NCBI RefSeq assembly: GCF_963576545.1
Contig: NC_083646.1
Coordinates: 11,614,991 to 11,678,990 of the forward strand
DNA length: 64,000 bases
From: Limanda limanda
Lineage: Eukaryota; Chordata; Actinopteri; Pleuronectiformes; Pleuronectidae
Direction: 5' to 3'
The position numbers and the translations under genes were made by a program. Positions 1 through 22,192 of the stretch are shown in pieces. The notes below the pieces were generated by a model. The model made no database searches. It worked only from the letters and a program-made list of their open reading frames with translations, and had not been told where the DNA came from. Position 1 is the first letter of the stretch, and each line of letters starts with the position of its first letter.

Positions 1-87
1 ATTAATTTACATATTTCAGAAATTAGTCTCCTTGCCTATGCTGCTCTAGAGACGTACTGATCTGTAAAAAGACATGTAAAAGGATAC

Positions 88-8859
<8,772 letters not shown>

Positions 8860-11800
8860 GGTACTACTGGCACTAGATGAGAAAAGAAGTGAGACAAAAA
8901 AAGAGCGACAAAGTTAGTCCGTGTTGAGCCGCTTCTCCTCTCTTGTTGAGGGCTGAAAACTGGAGCGTCATGATGTAAAGAACTGTCAGACAGTGACACT
9001 GATGTGTCTCTGCGTTAACTCCTTACACACACTCATCGAGGGCACCCACTCATACATAGGAAGAGCAGTAGTACTAGCACGCAAGTAGCATGCAGGCCAT
9101 GCCCAGCTGAGATCGGGCCAGGGATGGCCTAATTGAAAGACACATCAAATCAAGGAGAAGACAGGGATGCAAGAGAGGCAGAGACAGGGGTGGAGAGATG
9201 GAGGGCTGGAGGAACAGGGAGATACATCAATCGACTGAGTAAACTGACATGACAGTGAGAGGGGGAGGGATGGCCAGGGAGGAGGAGAAGGGTGGGACAG
9301 CAGTGACGAGAAAGGATGAGACTGGACTTGAATCTTTGGTTAACTGAAAGAAAATGAAGCATTCTTTACTACAGACCTCAGCAGAGACAAAACTCTAGTA
9401 GGACCCTCTGCTGGGAACCAGCAGAGCAAAAATGCTGATTGGCCTCAGGGGCAGATATCATGTGAGAGAGGAGGTGGCTGTAGATAGAAGTGGTCACTAC
9501 TCTGAAACATGAAGCAATCTCCAGGAAGGGTGACTGTAATACTATAACAGGGTGTTTGGAGATCTGCTCTGACAAGTAAGAAATTGTGCACAGCAGCGAA
9601 TCTGTGAGAAAGTTCACTTAGTAAGGGGGAAGGAGAACTCTAGAAAACTTTCCACCCATAAGGAGTACCTGCTGCCCTGTCTAACATGAACCATACTGAG
9701 TCTTAACAGTGCCGATCGCTAACGTCTGATACGTACATGGGGTCAGGATGGTAGATAATGCCACACTGAATGCTATGCAGGGTTAAATGGGATGGATTCC
9801 TGCGTTTAACACACTTGCTCTTGAAAGGTTGTACTGAATCAATGAGATCTAAACCCCTAAATTTCATTCATTCATTTCATTTTTACTGAACATATCCTTT
9901 TAAACATTCATAACTGGAACCCTAGGTACAAATAGCATCCACACATTTTAGGAATGTTAATTTATTCATTTGCACAGGATAAAAGAAGCTTAAGTTACAG
10001 CCGATGACAAATTTGATCAGACGGCTTTTGTGCTTCCTTGTATGGAGCGAGCTTGTTAGGCGTTAGGCGTCTCCATGCCTCAGCAGGTATGTCATCAGTC
10101 CTGATTCCTGCTATGCACCTCAGTCTACGTTTTTTTCCTCTTTGTCTGCTCATGACAGGGCCTGGTCCCAAGCCCTGCCGTTACCATACCTGTTACTGCA
10201 ACATGACTGTGGGTGTGGAGCCAACGTGTTGACAAAAGAAGCCGCCACCACCCAGTCACTCAGTATGGAAAATATGTGATCCCTAAAAGTATTTTACATT
10301 TTTAATATCATTTTCTCACAAATACAATGGATAGACTGAAACAGAAATCCCACTATTCCCTAACTGTTCTGTGGTGTTGAGCCACACCTTTCTTGAAGAC
10401 ATAAATAATATTAGTTTTGACCAATAGTTTCCTCAAAAAGCTATAGCTTTTACAATAAAAATGCTTCTCAAACATGAGTAAGTGGGAGGGGTAGGAGGTA
10501 GTCAATTTGTTTGAGAATATTGTTGCTGCAGACTCATTTGCTGCTCTAGTGAGTATTTACCTCACCAGTAAAGTGGATATAGGACATGAGAATAATGGAC
10601 TATGCTCATGGTAATGAAGACACAACCAGAGCACCGGAGTGGCTCACAGATGTTTGTAAAACAGTGAAGATCTTTGTCAAAGAGAATCAAGCTTTATCAG
10701 GCAGGGGCTACCATATAGACAATACTTGTATGATCAATGCTTTTCTTATCAAATGGAATTTGATGACAGTCAGAAAACTATAGATTATTACCAGCCTCTT
10801 CCTATCATCGTCATGTATCATGACCAGCTCTGTGTCCTACTAGCATATCAGATCTAAATTCCTTTGTCTCCTTCTATCTCAGTACTGATTATATATCATC
10901 TGTATCAATGATCTGGGGGATGTATAGGATCATCAACCATGTAAAGATGCAGTGATTTAGGCTGCTGAGTGCCAATGATTCCCCTGAAGCACAACACACA
11001 CACACTGAGAACGCACAGGTTGTCGCAGTACAGCCTGGACTGACCAGCAGCAAACTCACTCCTCCTGCAGCAGCTGGAGTTGCCAAAAATCTGACCGCTC
11101 TCCTCCATAGCAACACCCTGAGCTCTGAGCAGGCGCCCTCAGACAATACATCCTGAGTTTGAACTGAGGTCATCCACTGCAGGGGGTCCTGAGCTGCAGG
11201 CCTGTGTGCGTCTGAGTGTGTGTGGGTGTGTGTGAAAACGAATGAGTGGGTGTAATTAAATATTAATTAATGAATGTGTGAGGTGTCTTCGTGTGATTGT
11301 GCGTGTGTGAAATGGGTAGGGGGGAGATGGAAACGCCTTTTTTTTGCTCCACCTCAGCTCGGATGTGAGGTGCCATTGCACCGGTATGATGGTGATGAGG
11401 ATGATGAGGATGATGATGATGATACTGGGGCTTCATCCCACTGAGGAGAGGTAACATTACGAAGCCACTGGCTGTGATCATCCCAGCGGCAGCACACCAG
11501 TGCAGCTGTGGCGTGACACCTGCATTTCGATCCTAGAAGCTCCAGCCAAAAAAACTGACGAGACCCAACCACACCTTGAACACAACACACGAACAATCAC
11601 ATGGGGGCTCCAGCCTGGGACTGACTGTGAACCGTGTGGCAGCCACAAGACCCAGACGTGTCCACCAGGAACACCAGCTACATGCTATGATGATGATCAT
11701 AATGAGAGTGCAATATTACACGAAGCTCACATTATAGCGTTATACAGTATGATTATAACCGTCGATGTCTATTCCACTATGGCCACTGGACCTTCTCCTC

Positions 11801-12017
11801 GCTCGGACCTCGGGTCAGGCCGATGTGAGCCGCTGCTCGAAGGCGGTTCACACACACCGAGCCTGGGAGAAGCCTCCAGTCCGAACCGAGGTCTCATTTC
11901 CCGGCGCATACAGACCGAAGCCAGCGAGGTTCGCCACTGAAACACGACACGTCCAGGATATCACACCGACTCTTCTCCACTTGGATTATAGGGGGTGAAG
12001 GTAATAGAATGTCTCAC
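8860..12017 (-). other. myh14 first intron and 5' UTR junction
   Basis: The coding exon has an acceptor (CTAG, first exonic base 8872) 13 bases before the ATG. A donor at 12017-12016 ends a probable non-coding first exon. In between I see no gene; a GAT-rich simple repeat lies near 11386-11424. Confidence 0.6.
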
Positions 12018-12740
12018 CTTCAGGTTCCGCTGGGAGTGGTGGGTGAGGCTGCGGTGCGGGGAGAACCGGGACGCGGCTGCTGCTCGGGTGTATTCCTGCC
12101 GGGTAGGTGTGTGTGTGATCCCGCAGATGCGGCTCTAATCATCGCAGCGCTCTCACAGCGAAGCCGCACACACCGAGGATAAAACAGGCTGAGAGCAGTG
12201 AGGGCACCGCGGCGGCTTCAGCCCCGGAGCCGGGCTTCCTGCCAGCGGGCCAATCAGAGAGCAGACACGGCTCCTAGTCCCGCCCTGGAGAGAAAAGCGT
12301 CCAATCAAAATGGACAACTGCGCAGTAGACCCGCCCCGTGAATGCGACGAGAGGCTTCCGCCCACAAATGGGCACGAGACGGCTGCGGCGGCCAATAGCA
12401 TCAACGGGACCGCAACGGTCTCAGCAGTAAGCCAATGGTAGAGAAGGAGAGGCGGGGCCAAGTGCCGCTGACGCGTCCATCAGCCAATAGGAAGGCTGCA
12501 GCAGGTGGCTGTGCGGCAGTCTAGCGCTAGAGTGAGGAAGTTTGCGCGCTCTTTGTTTACCACGCTGAGGCGGAGAGGGTCCGCAGACACTGATCTGAGA
12601 TCGGACGGACTCGGGTCTCCGGCCGAACTCACCCGAAGGCTCCTGTGAACCGATCTGACTCCAGGCGCGTGATTCAGATCACCCACAAAATCCCACTGAA
12701 GCCGAGCTCCCCTGGTACCAGGGCTCACTGGAGGTCCCAG
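12018..12740 (-). promoter_or_regulatory. CpG-rich promoter and probable non-coding exon 1 of myh14
   Basis: A GC- and CpG-rich block sits upstream of the myh14 start. Minus-strand donor sites (AAG|GTGAGAC, exon edge 12018; and CGG|GTGAGTTC, donor GT at about 12633) could end alternative non-coding first exons. Five CCAAT pentamers, all on the plus strand, lie at 12250, 12301, 12392, 12432 and 12484; this is the pattern of an NF-Y-bound TATA-less promoter. The transcription start is not visible from sequence alone. Confidence 0.65.
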
Positions 12741-12749
12741 GAGCCACAG

Positions 12750-15695
12750 CTACAATGATGAAATGCTAATACACGCCATATAACATAATTCACATATACA
12801 TGACACATAAAATAGATGTTACATATACATGTAGCAGCTGTAATAGAGACCTGACTCCTTTATGCCCAACAAATAGTCAGGGAGTGGATCTTAACTTATA
12901 AAATTATCATTTTTTGTCGCATAAAACTAAACATTTACAGTCAATCCTTTAACTTTGGCCATAATCATATTACAGACATCTAAGGGTACATATTACACTT
13001 TTATACATGTGAAAAGTCGAGGCGACTGACAATAAAAACAGGAGTTGCATAGAGGAATTACGTGTTAAGGCCTTTTGCTCAGGACAGTTTAAATGACCAT
13101 TAACCACTAACATGCTGAGCTACATTATCTCTGCAGTAGAAAGTTCCTTCACTAGATATAAACGTGTTAACTTAATTTTACAGAAACTTGCACCAGCAAC
13201 ACGATTTACCCGTTTGTTTTGCATTGAGGAGAATTACAAAGAAAACAAATAAAGAATCAACCCAAATTTGCAATCCAGTCACCATTTTATTTGCTCTTCA
13301 ACACTTTAGTTTTCACTTGGAAGTGCTCTGTGCTTGTGGAGAGGTGTCCCATAAAAAAAATAGCCAAGGAAAGGTGGCTACAGCTTTTATTGTTTTCATC
13401 TCATATGTAAAATATCTGTAGAATAGACATATATTTTTTGCATGTATATTATAAATACTCACAACTTTATGTTTATTAATATGAGCAGTGAAATTACAAA
13501 AATAAACCCAACTATTCATTTCTTTTGGAGGCATTTAAAAAGTTGATAATGACAGTGCCTTAAGCTCGAGTTACATTTCACTGGAGACAGGGTGAACGTC
13601 TTGACCCAACATGCAGCCTAATAATAGAACATAGTGACCATGAAGGAGAAGTGGAAGCAACGACTCAAACACTGAACAGCAGTGACGTTAATTGTAACAG
13701 ATAATACATCTTCAGTAACTCCAACCGAACACTGCGACTGGTGCGTTGAGGCCGACCTGTGCTCCTGTATGTGTATCAGTTATATTAGTCCCCGTAGATT
13801 ACTTAATGGCAAAGTACAAAGAACGGATTCCCATGTTGTGCTTCAGATGTTGGTGAATACCTAATATCTCTGCGCATTCCTTCCCTCTTTTACCAACACG
13901 TCAAATACTCAGGTAGCTTAATGTACTGTAGCTTATTACAGGAAGAAGATCCCAGGTGCTTTGCTATATACGTACAAAGGGCAACTATAACAGTCTACCT
14001 CCTATAGCTTATATAGATAAAAGCATCTATCCGTTATCAGTGCATGGTAATATACTACTCAGTCGCTTAGCAGATTCAGAGTAATTATTTGCAGAGACGT
14101 TTTGTCATCAGAGAACAATATACTGCAAATATTAAGGTGAAAAAACACTCTTGCATAAAAACACATTATAATGAAAACAATAAAAATAACCTCACGCCTC
14201 CAATGTGGTTGAAGCTTAATTACTGCAGGTGAAGGGCCAGATGCAAAATCTGTGGTTTGTTATAAAGGCACCACCCACAACACTGTTCTCCCATTTTGTG
14301 AGAGAGAAACCAACATTAACCCATTAGAATTAAGAAGTTGTCACAGGATTTTATGGGCATAGAAATACAGAACACTTTACTCTGAATGTCTTCTATAGTT
14401 TACATTTCAGTCCTCATTGGTTTGTATAGATGGTGGACAGCTGTTTAACTCTGAGATGTAGAATTACAGCCATCCTTCGTACCCTTCGCCATAACACCTC
14501 ATGCACTCGGTTTAACTTGTTCTAGTGACGCTGGAGGTGCATGCAGGCCTCCAGTGTGTTCTTAGTCAATGACAGTCAATTTCTTTTGCCTTGGATTCAG
14601 CCCGAAACATCAAAAGGTCCTCCAAGTGCCAAGAAACTTAAAAGATTACAACGTCAGAGAGCAGTCAAGAATTACAAGTACCAAAAGTAACAGAGCGCAA
14701 CAACACAGTGTGGTTGATTTGAGCAACAGAGAACATGAATATATACTGTAGTTAGTAGTGCATGAAAGAAAGTGATTTACTGGTCTGGACACAGCCAACA
14801 TCATGGCCAACACGGCCAAACCAGTAAAGATGGCAGAATAAATAAAGATTAAATGATGCAAATGTTACAATCAATGAACCTGGCAGCCAAAAAACAAACA
14901 ACGTACAGCACATTACATGGGAAAGAAACTGCTCAAAGCCGCTGCTAGTTTTCAGCTGTTTCTCCATGTGTCTGTTGCTCGCTTTGGCTCTACAAGTAGA
15001 TTAGCCACCACCTGAATTCTCAACACCCACCGAGGTCAAGTATCCTAAAATGTGCACCATTCATACTTACCTTAAGGAGATAAAACACTAAAGTGATAAG
15101 TCAGCATCATCGTGGAATACATTCCTGAGTAGTTAGTACACTACCATGTGTTGCACGCAGAAGCCATCTGAAATAGGTCTGAATTTTCTCCAGGATCACC
15201 AAAACATTTGAGGTGCTTCTGCGGGTTACAGCCACCATGTGGTGCTGTTGCGTACCTTGACAGTCCGGCATTAGAGCCAGATCAGTGTGCTGTGGTAGGA
15301 AGGGCCAGATGTGAGACTTAGCAGACAGGTTTTGATGATTATGAAAGATTGCCAGGGCCAATCAGACAACTAGGTCAGTGTAGTAACTCACCTCCCCGAC
15401 GGACTGACCCCAAACCTGACACTCGCTCTCTCTATCCGTCCATTTCCTTTCTGTTTCTTTGAAACATCTAATCTGTATGATAATACTCATCTAAATCTGG
15501 CAAACTTCTAATGGATCTTTTAATCTGCTCCTATTCTAGACTTTCTTTCCAGTCTAATCACTGGATCACCTTTCTCTCTTGGTTTGCTCATTCCTTCCTG
15601 TCTAAGCCTCTCTCTTTCTGCCTTAATGTACTCTTAACTCCTGGGTCAACTCCCTTTGTCTTTTCCCTTGAGGCCATCTAAGCTGTATATCAAGT
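12750..15695 (-). other. kcnj14 to myh14 interval, probable kcnj14 3' UTR
   Basis: AT-rich sequence without supported coding exons. Minus-strand poly(A) signals (TTTATT on the plus strand) occur at 13286-13291 and 13386-13391. Much of the stretch could therefore be a long kcnj14 3' UTR ending just short of the myh14 promoter. This is inference only. Confidence 0.4.
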
Positions 15696-18615
15696 TCAGT
15701 TGTAGTGGAGATGTTCTGCCAGGGATGGCCTTCGGGTGGGTGGAGGGGGACACTCAGGGTCTCGGTCAGGCTCCTCAGGGGAGGCAAGTTGCAGAGCCAC
15801 TTCATTTTCATAGCAGAATGAGGAGCGTGAGCTTTGGCTGTATTTTTCCTCTGCCAGCTCTTTAGCGCTACATGAAGGTGTGTTAGGGATTTCATATGTC
15901 CGATGGAAGAAAGAATAATCCACCTGAAAAAAAAGAACACAAAAATGTTAAGTACATGTTTAATTTGTGGTCTAACAAGATTGGAAGTCTAGATCTGAAC
16001 TAGTGGCTCTGTGAGGCAGCTTGGATCAGAGAATGTGTATAAGAATGGACGACATGTCACATGACAGCTACCAAAACTGATACTTTGAGCTTAATGCTAA
16101 CATTACCATGCTCACATGATCACAATGAAAATGCTAAAAGATAGCTAGATAAATGCTAGCATATTTAAGGGAAGGATCCGTATTCTTTTCTGACCTGGTA
16201 GCAGTCTTTCCTCTCAAAGAGCACTGGTTCAAAGCGGTGTCCCCAGTGGATTTCGGAAGCCAGATAGGAGGATCGGCACTGTGTGGTCATGGCTGTTGCC
16301 TCCACCATACCCTCAAGTATGACCACTACCTCCAAATCACAGTCACTCTCCAGTGTTTTTTGGTCCATCTCGAAGAAGGGAGACTCGTCATTGATCTCAT
16401 GGACAACCGTGACAGGCGAGACCAAGAAGATGCGGTCAATGCCTGTGTCAAAACCCACGTTGATGTCTACATTGTCCAGTGGCAGAAACTCTCCCTCTGG
16501 CGTAACCCTTGGCTGAGAACAGGTTGGGTATAGAAAGTAGAACAAAGTCACTATGAGGATGTATAAAACTTTCCACATTATATGTTGAAAAATTGATTTT
16601 CCCATGTGGTAAAATATGAAATGGATACTAGAAACGATTCCCAATATGAGACAAACAAAATATAAAGGCAGGACATGATCAAATGTAATGGACGACAGAA
16701 ATGATTTGAGCTGTATTTCTGGCTATGAAGTACAATACAATGGTATAGGAACCTTGAAAGCTATCTTGTATATGAATATTTAAAATACACATAACATAAT
16801 TTCCTCCATCATCTGGAAAAATAATGTTCGAAATTAAAGTTCCTACTCTGACCTAAAAGATTAGTCTTGGGTTATAATATTCAGTGGAATTTCGTCACAC
16901 CAACAATGCATAGGCTTATCACTCACCCAACCCTTACTATGTCGAAATATCTATTTCCAGCATTTAGAATTGTATTTCTTTGATCCTTAATCCCATCTGC
17001 CCTGTCTGAACTTTGATATGGTCATTCAATGAAGAGATATCCAATTGTGCTGTAGCCTCAGTGTTACAGATTTTGAACCCTGCAGACAACTATGGCAGCA
17101 TACACACACGCAGAAATGATGACAACAAAATCTTTCCCAAAAAAATAAATAAACAGTAGGGTAACCAAGTAAACATACAGTACAATCACCTGACCCACAT
17201 AGATACAGTACAGAAGAGAAAATGAGATGACAAAGAACAATAGTTCCCAGTTAAAGAATCGTAGGCAAGTTAATCCATGGTAAATCTTCCTGACCCCTGA
17301 GGGGAAATAAAACAAGCTCTCATTAACTGTGGTCCACAGTATACAGGCCAGATGGTCTCAGCACTCTCTCTCTCTACTGCAACCTTTTTTGCTCTACCAC
17401 TCTCCCACAGTAGCAACTTCTACTTTTCCTTGGTTGTTTTAAGCTAACCACATCATGACGTTTTCCAGACAAAGAAAAGTCTTGTCTCTTTTATTATCAC
17501 CATACTTTGACATCTGTCTTTTTTTTCATCATGGTCATGCTCCCTCCCCTTACCTTCAGTAGTTGTGCTCTGACGTGGGCCTCTACCAGGTGGCTCTTGC
17601 GTAGGTTTCCAACCCTCCACATCATGCAGAGTTTCCCATCCCTTAGTGCCACCACAGCTGTTTCAGAGAACAACAGTGTTCCGTTGCGCTTCTTGGGCTT
17701 GGCAATCTTTGCCATGACTGCCCCGATGATGAAGGCGTCAATAATGCAGCCCACAATGCACTGCAAAACGACCGCCACCACCGCCAGGGGACATTCTTCG
17801 GTCACGCTTCTGAATCCGTAACCGATGGATGTCTGCGTCTCCAAGGATAATAAAAAGGCTGCCATGAAGCTGTTCACCTGGAGAAAGCAAGTTTCCTCAA
17901 CAACTGACTCTCTATCAGACTCTCCTCCAGGACCGGCCTCTCCTGATCCCAGAGAGGAACCTGAGCTGGGGGTAAGCCGAATGGAGAAGTCCCCATGCAT
18001 GGCGGCAATGAGCCAGAAAGCAAATCCAAAGAGTAGCCAGGAGAGAAGGAAGGAGAGGGTGAAGATAACAAGCATCCAGCGCCAGCGGATGTCCACACAC
18101 GTGGTGAAGAGGTCACTGAGGTACCGCTGGCCCCTCTCGCTCATGTTGACGAAGGTGACGTTGCAGCGTCCGTCCTTGCCCACAAAGCGCTGTCGGGGCC
18201 GGCGGCTTGAGCGCCTGGCACGCCGGCGGTTGATAGTGGAGGGGGAAGAGAGTGAATCCTTGTCTGAGCAGGAACGGCCTACCCCTCTTCCTCCTCCACC
18301 ACCGCCTCTTCCACTGCTTAGACCTGGGCACTTTCCTGCGGCTGTCACCCCACCTTCTCCTCCGGCCTCTCCCCCAACTGACTCTCCAATGGCACTCGGC
18401 CTCCGTGCATTGTTGGTGTTGCTCTGAAGAGGTAGAGCTTTTCCGTTCAGTGCATGGGTCGGGGAGGGGCTGGATGGGGTCCCTGACCCTGTGGGGCTCC
18501 CCCCTGCCCTAGCTGTATCTGCAGCACTCTGTGCGAGCCTCATGACCTCCTCCTCCTCCACTGGCCCATCCACCACAGCACTGAAGCGACGTTTTACTCG
18601 TGCCGCTCCCATCAT
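15696..18615 (-). CDS. kcnj14: Inward-rectifier potassium channel Kir2.4 (KCNJ14)
   Basis: Strong inward-rectifier K+ channel subunit of the plasma membrane, working as a tetramer. Coding exons: 18615-17554, 16512-16195, 15923-15696, about 535 residues; human KCNJ14 is about 436. Seen in the protein: M1 around residues 179-204 ([20 protein letters not shown]), pore helix and filter TQTSIGYG (residues 260-267), M2 with the rectification-controller Asp in [14 protein letters not shown], then KPKKRN. The cytoplasmic core includes [14 protein letters not shown] and [22 protein letters not shown], and the last exon holds an ER-export-type motif FCYENEV. The start follows two adjacent Met codons before [15 protein letters not shown]. 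Unusual parts are a long Ser/Gly/Pro-rich N-terminus (about residues 27-140) and a turret insertion between M1 and the pore (about 210-240). The second donor (CAG|GTCAGA) is non-optimal but gives the conserved join to [13 protein letters not shown]. Confidence 0.95.
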
Positions 18616-20600
18616 GTACTATTAAGTCTACTCTCTATAAATCGAGAACTTCCCACTTACTCTCTATTTCTCGATGAGCCTTGATCTTACTGGAGTTGTG
18701 GCAGTTAAGCAGCTTGATATTCAATGAAGTCAAGTGTCGGAACTGACAAAGCAGTCAGTCTTTCAATCCTTAATGAAGAGATAATTGCAGGTCCATTATG
18801 GCAAATGATAACCCAGAGGACAGTTCCTTCCTAGGGCATTGATCAGTCACTTGTTTGGGTGTCCTTTCCACAAACTGTCTCTCAGTGCAGTCTATCCTTT
18901 TAGTGATAGATACCCCAGCAAAAAGTGGGCTGACTTGATGTATTTCCAGAGGTGCATCATTTAACAAATCAGTTAGAATCACAGCTGAAATAAAAGATGC
19001 AGTAGCCAAAGAAATCTATTTCTCGAACAAGAATTGGTTTGACGGGGAGTAGTAGGGCCGGGTTGACCTCAACAGACATCAAGAGCATGCAGTGGTTCAG
19101 TTCAGTTCATTAAAAAGGAAACCTCGGGCAGGCATGAATTCATTAAAGCTATCGACTGAGAATATGATGGAGTAAGAGAATGGGGATGGAGACATTTCAA
19201 GGATTTACAGGTCATTGTAGGGGACCTTTCACAATATTGGGACAAGATGCAAATTGGACATACGAAACATACCAAATGAACTTCTAACAGGATGATATGA
19301 TAAAATTGTTCATGCATAAAAGACAAAACAAAATAAATAAAAACATGCAAATTCTTACGATCAAAGTTCTTCCTAGTTTCACAACCCCTTGGTATGGTCA
19401 TGAGGAAACAAAGAATACAGCAGTTTCAGAAAATGAAGTTCTTAAAGACATTCTCCATCAAGTATAATTTTGTACCAATATGTTTTGCATAAGGAAATGA
19501 CAACACTGGGGATGAACACAATGTGTGCTTTATCCGACTAGACGTTCCAATTCACAGGTCAAAGAAATGCAACCTTTTCCCAGCATGAAAGGCCCAACTA
19601 ACACGTTTTGTTTGACATCTCCTGTGCAGTCATGTCACTGCTTTTACAGTTTCACATTTTCTTTCACAGGGTCTGCTTATATGTTGGAGGGCCATTATCA
19701 ATTTGATGAAGACTTGGTACTGAGAGTTGCATTGATAATATTGACATGAACTACAATCATCTGCAACCGTTAGTCTCTCATGACAGACATACCTCATTAG
19801 AGCTCAGCATAGCGGCTGAGAATTCGTCTACACCTGACAAAACATACGAAGAAGACCAGAAAAAAAAGACAGAGAGATTACTTTGCTCTAACTCTGACAT
19901 AACTCATGTTTTTACAGCGGAGTGGTAGATTTGTATGGAAGGAAAAGGTAAGTACACAGTTCACCTGAGAAGGTTTCTACATTGTTCATGAGGTCTGGTG
20001 CCATGGTTGATAGATCAGGTGTAAACCAAGGAAGGAGAGGAGTTGTGAACTAAAGTGGCAGAGACCATAACTGGGTTTGTTGTCGCCTTCTCAGCATCCC
20101 TGTTGATGACAAATGGCTACCTGACCACCAGAGAGGGTTTCTGCAAAGAATAGAGATGATATGCAGATGCAATGTGCTAATACATTTAAGAGGGTACTAT
20201 AAATGAATTGCAAACAGAATGCAGAAATCCTTAAAATATACAAATGAGTCTGATAAAGTTGAAATGTGCAAATACATCTGGAAAAAAAAAGATTTACCTT
20301 TTCCAACCATTTCCAGAGAAGTCTACAAGTGGATCATGTCAAAGAATCCACATCCAGTCTCTTAAGTGGACAGAATCAAGCCTTTAACTTTAACCCTGAG
20401 CTGTGGCAAGTACGGAACTGAAAAACGTTCACCCATGACCGACTGCTATAACTGTACCAATATGGCGGAAGTCCATCGAGCAGTAACAGCAGGGTAAAAT
20501 AAAGTCTACAACAAATGGAAATGGGGAAAGAGATCCCTCCTAAAGTCAGAGGTGACGTATGGGTTCATCTTCACTTGTGTGTTGATCTTCTTTCCTGACA
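18616..20600 (-). other. Upstream of kcnj14, no gene recognised
   Basis: Sequence 5' of the kcnj14 start. Non-coding 5' exons may exist, but I see no definite CpG island, splice pair or coding exon here. Confidence 0.4.
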
Positions 20601-20616
20601 CATGTTCGGTAAAAGC

Positions 20617-21064
20617 CTAAGCAAGGGGAGGAATCACAGGAGAGGGCAACTGAGGAGTTTGCTGATTCTCCCACTCCCTTTGTAGAGATTTGTATTCCTT
20701 TGCTTCAGGGCCTTCTTGTCTAATGCACAGCCAGTCTTGAAAAGAAAAGGACATGAGAATCAAAAACAAAGAATTCAAATGAAAGTTAAAGCAGATGTTA
20801 CAAAACTGAAACACATGCTTCAGCAGTTACACGAGTTGTTAACTAATGATGTCTGAAAAATTACCTCTCTCTCTCTTTACACAAATGCACCAAACTTTAT
20901 ACTTCAGTTTAAATCTAAAGGATGCTGTGTATGATGTACATCTAAATAGATGCAGATCAGAAACCTACCAATGATGTATCTCTTTGGTTCTTGTCCTTAC
21001 TGGATATTGCTCAAATATTGGTGGAGATTTTCCCAAAGACAGTTTTAAAATGCAATCATGAAAC
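20617..21064 (-). pseudogene. Possible remnant of two coding exons, unidentified
   Basis: Minus strand. A candidate exon 21064-20969 has a good acceptor (CTTCTTTTTGCAG) and a GTAGGT donor. It would join a terminal exon 20735-20617 (acceptor TTTTCAAG) ending in a stop. The joined frame reads GQEPKRYII then DWLCIRQEGPEAKEYKSL, and ends PSPVIPPLA. The upstream part of that frame carries two TAA codons. It is protein-like but I do not recognise the family. It may be a decayed gene, the last exon of an unseen gene, or chance. Confidence 0.25.
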
Positions 21065-21794
21065 CTGCAAAAAGAAGCACACGTAGAATTAAATAAAAAA
21101 CAGCATAAAAACAATCGGACTTCTGATAATATTCATGTCCATCATTATCCAATTCATTAAACCCTAAACTCAATGAGTTTTTAGTACTGATTTTGGGTCA
21201 GGATACAAAATAGTACAGGGTGAGTAGTCTTGGATAAATAGTGGATTAGAGTCAAACATTGAGACCAGGATTGTCGCTCAGAAGAACGACTTGAATAAGC
21301 GAGGACTCTGAGTTGGGGGGTGAAGAGGTAGTAGTCTTGCTTGGGAGATGGTGATATGCTGTGGATTACAGCTGCGCTTGTGACTCCGGTAATCTCACCG
21401 ATGGTTTTGCTAATCCGCGAGGGATTTACATAAGAGCGGCTACTGTTATAGAAGGTGGCAAAAATATCTATAAACACACACAGGTGGGATACATCTTGGT
21501 ATACACAGGGTACGGGGAAATAAGTAGTGCAAGTCACTAATCTAAAAGATGCTGCCTTATGATTGTGTAGACTATAAATACAGTATAGTGTTGTAATTAA
21601 CACCTTGATCAGAATTTGAGCTACAGAACAAATAAAATGTAGTGAACACCTGGCCAATAACCACAGCAGCTTCAGCTATCTACAAACAGCCCAACACATG
21701 GTGACTTTTTCCATCAATATCCATACATTATTCTCTGAGAAAGCAACAGCAATGTGAAAACTCCCTATCACATAATGTTAAAGAGGGAAAAAGT

Positions 21795-21955
21795 CCTGGA
21801 TCCAGACACACAAAAAAATTTTATGATTTCTTCCTGGCATCCTGTTCCAGCACCTACACAAAGTTTCATGGAAATCATTAGAGTGTTTTTTGCATAATCC
21901 TGATAACGAACAAACGCAGACAAAACCTTAACCTCCTTGGTGAAGGTAACAAAAT
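21795..21955 (-). repeat. Dispersed repeat family, copy 1
   Basis: On the minus strand it reads ACCTTCACCAAGGAGGT, then a run of GTTTGTTCG, then AGGATTATGCAAAAAA and ATTTCCATGAAACTTTGTG. The same core recurs at 32.7 kb, 33.0 kb and 46.5 kb. It is a common teleost interspersed repeat whose class I cannot assign by eye. Confidence 0.6.
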
Positions 21956-22192
21956 ACACCCATTAAGATTGAATCACCCAGCTAAAGAAAGTTTATTAAC
22001 AAACAGACTAAATGGATCATAATTGAACTCTTACAGAACCACACAGTTTAAGGTTTAACGGGAACTACAGCAACAGATTTGCCAAACAGTCAAGTTGTAG
22101 TTTTTGTCCATGTCTGTCCTGACTCACACAACAGAAGAATTTGAAGATATTAAATAAAATAGCCAAAGAATGTTTTGTGAAGTCACAGTGAT

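Noticed and set aside
17507..18512. Plus-strand frames of up to 200 codons opposite kcnj14
   Set aside because: Antisense shadows of the GC-rich first coding exon; no family resemblance.
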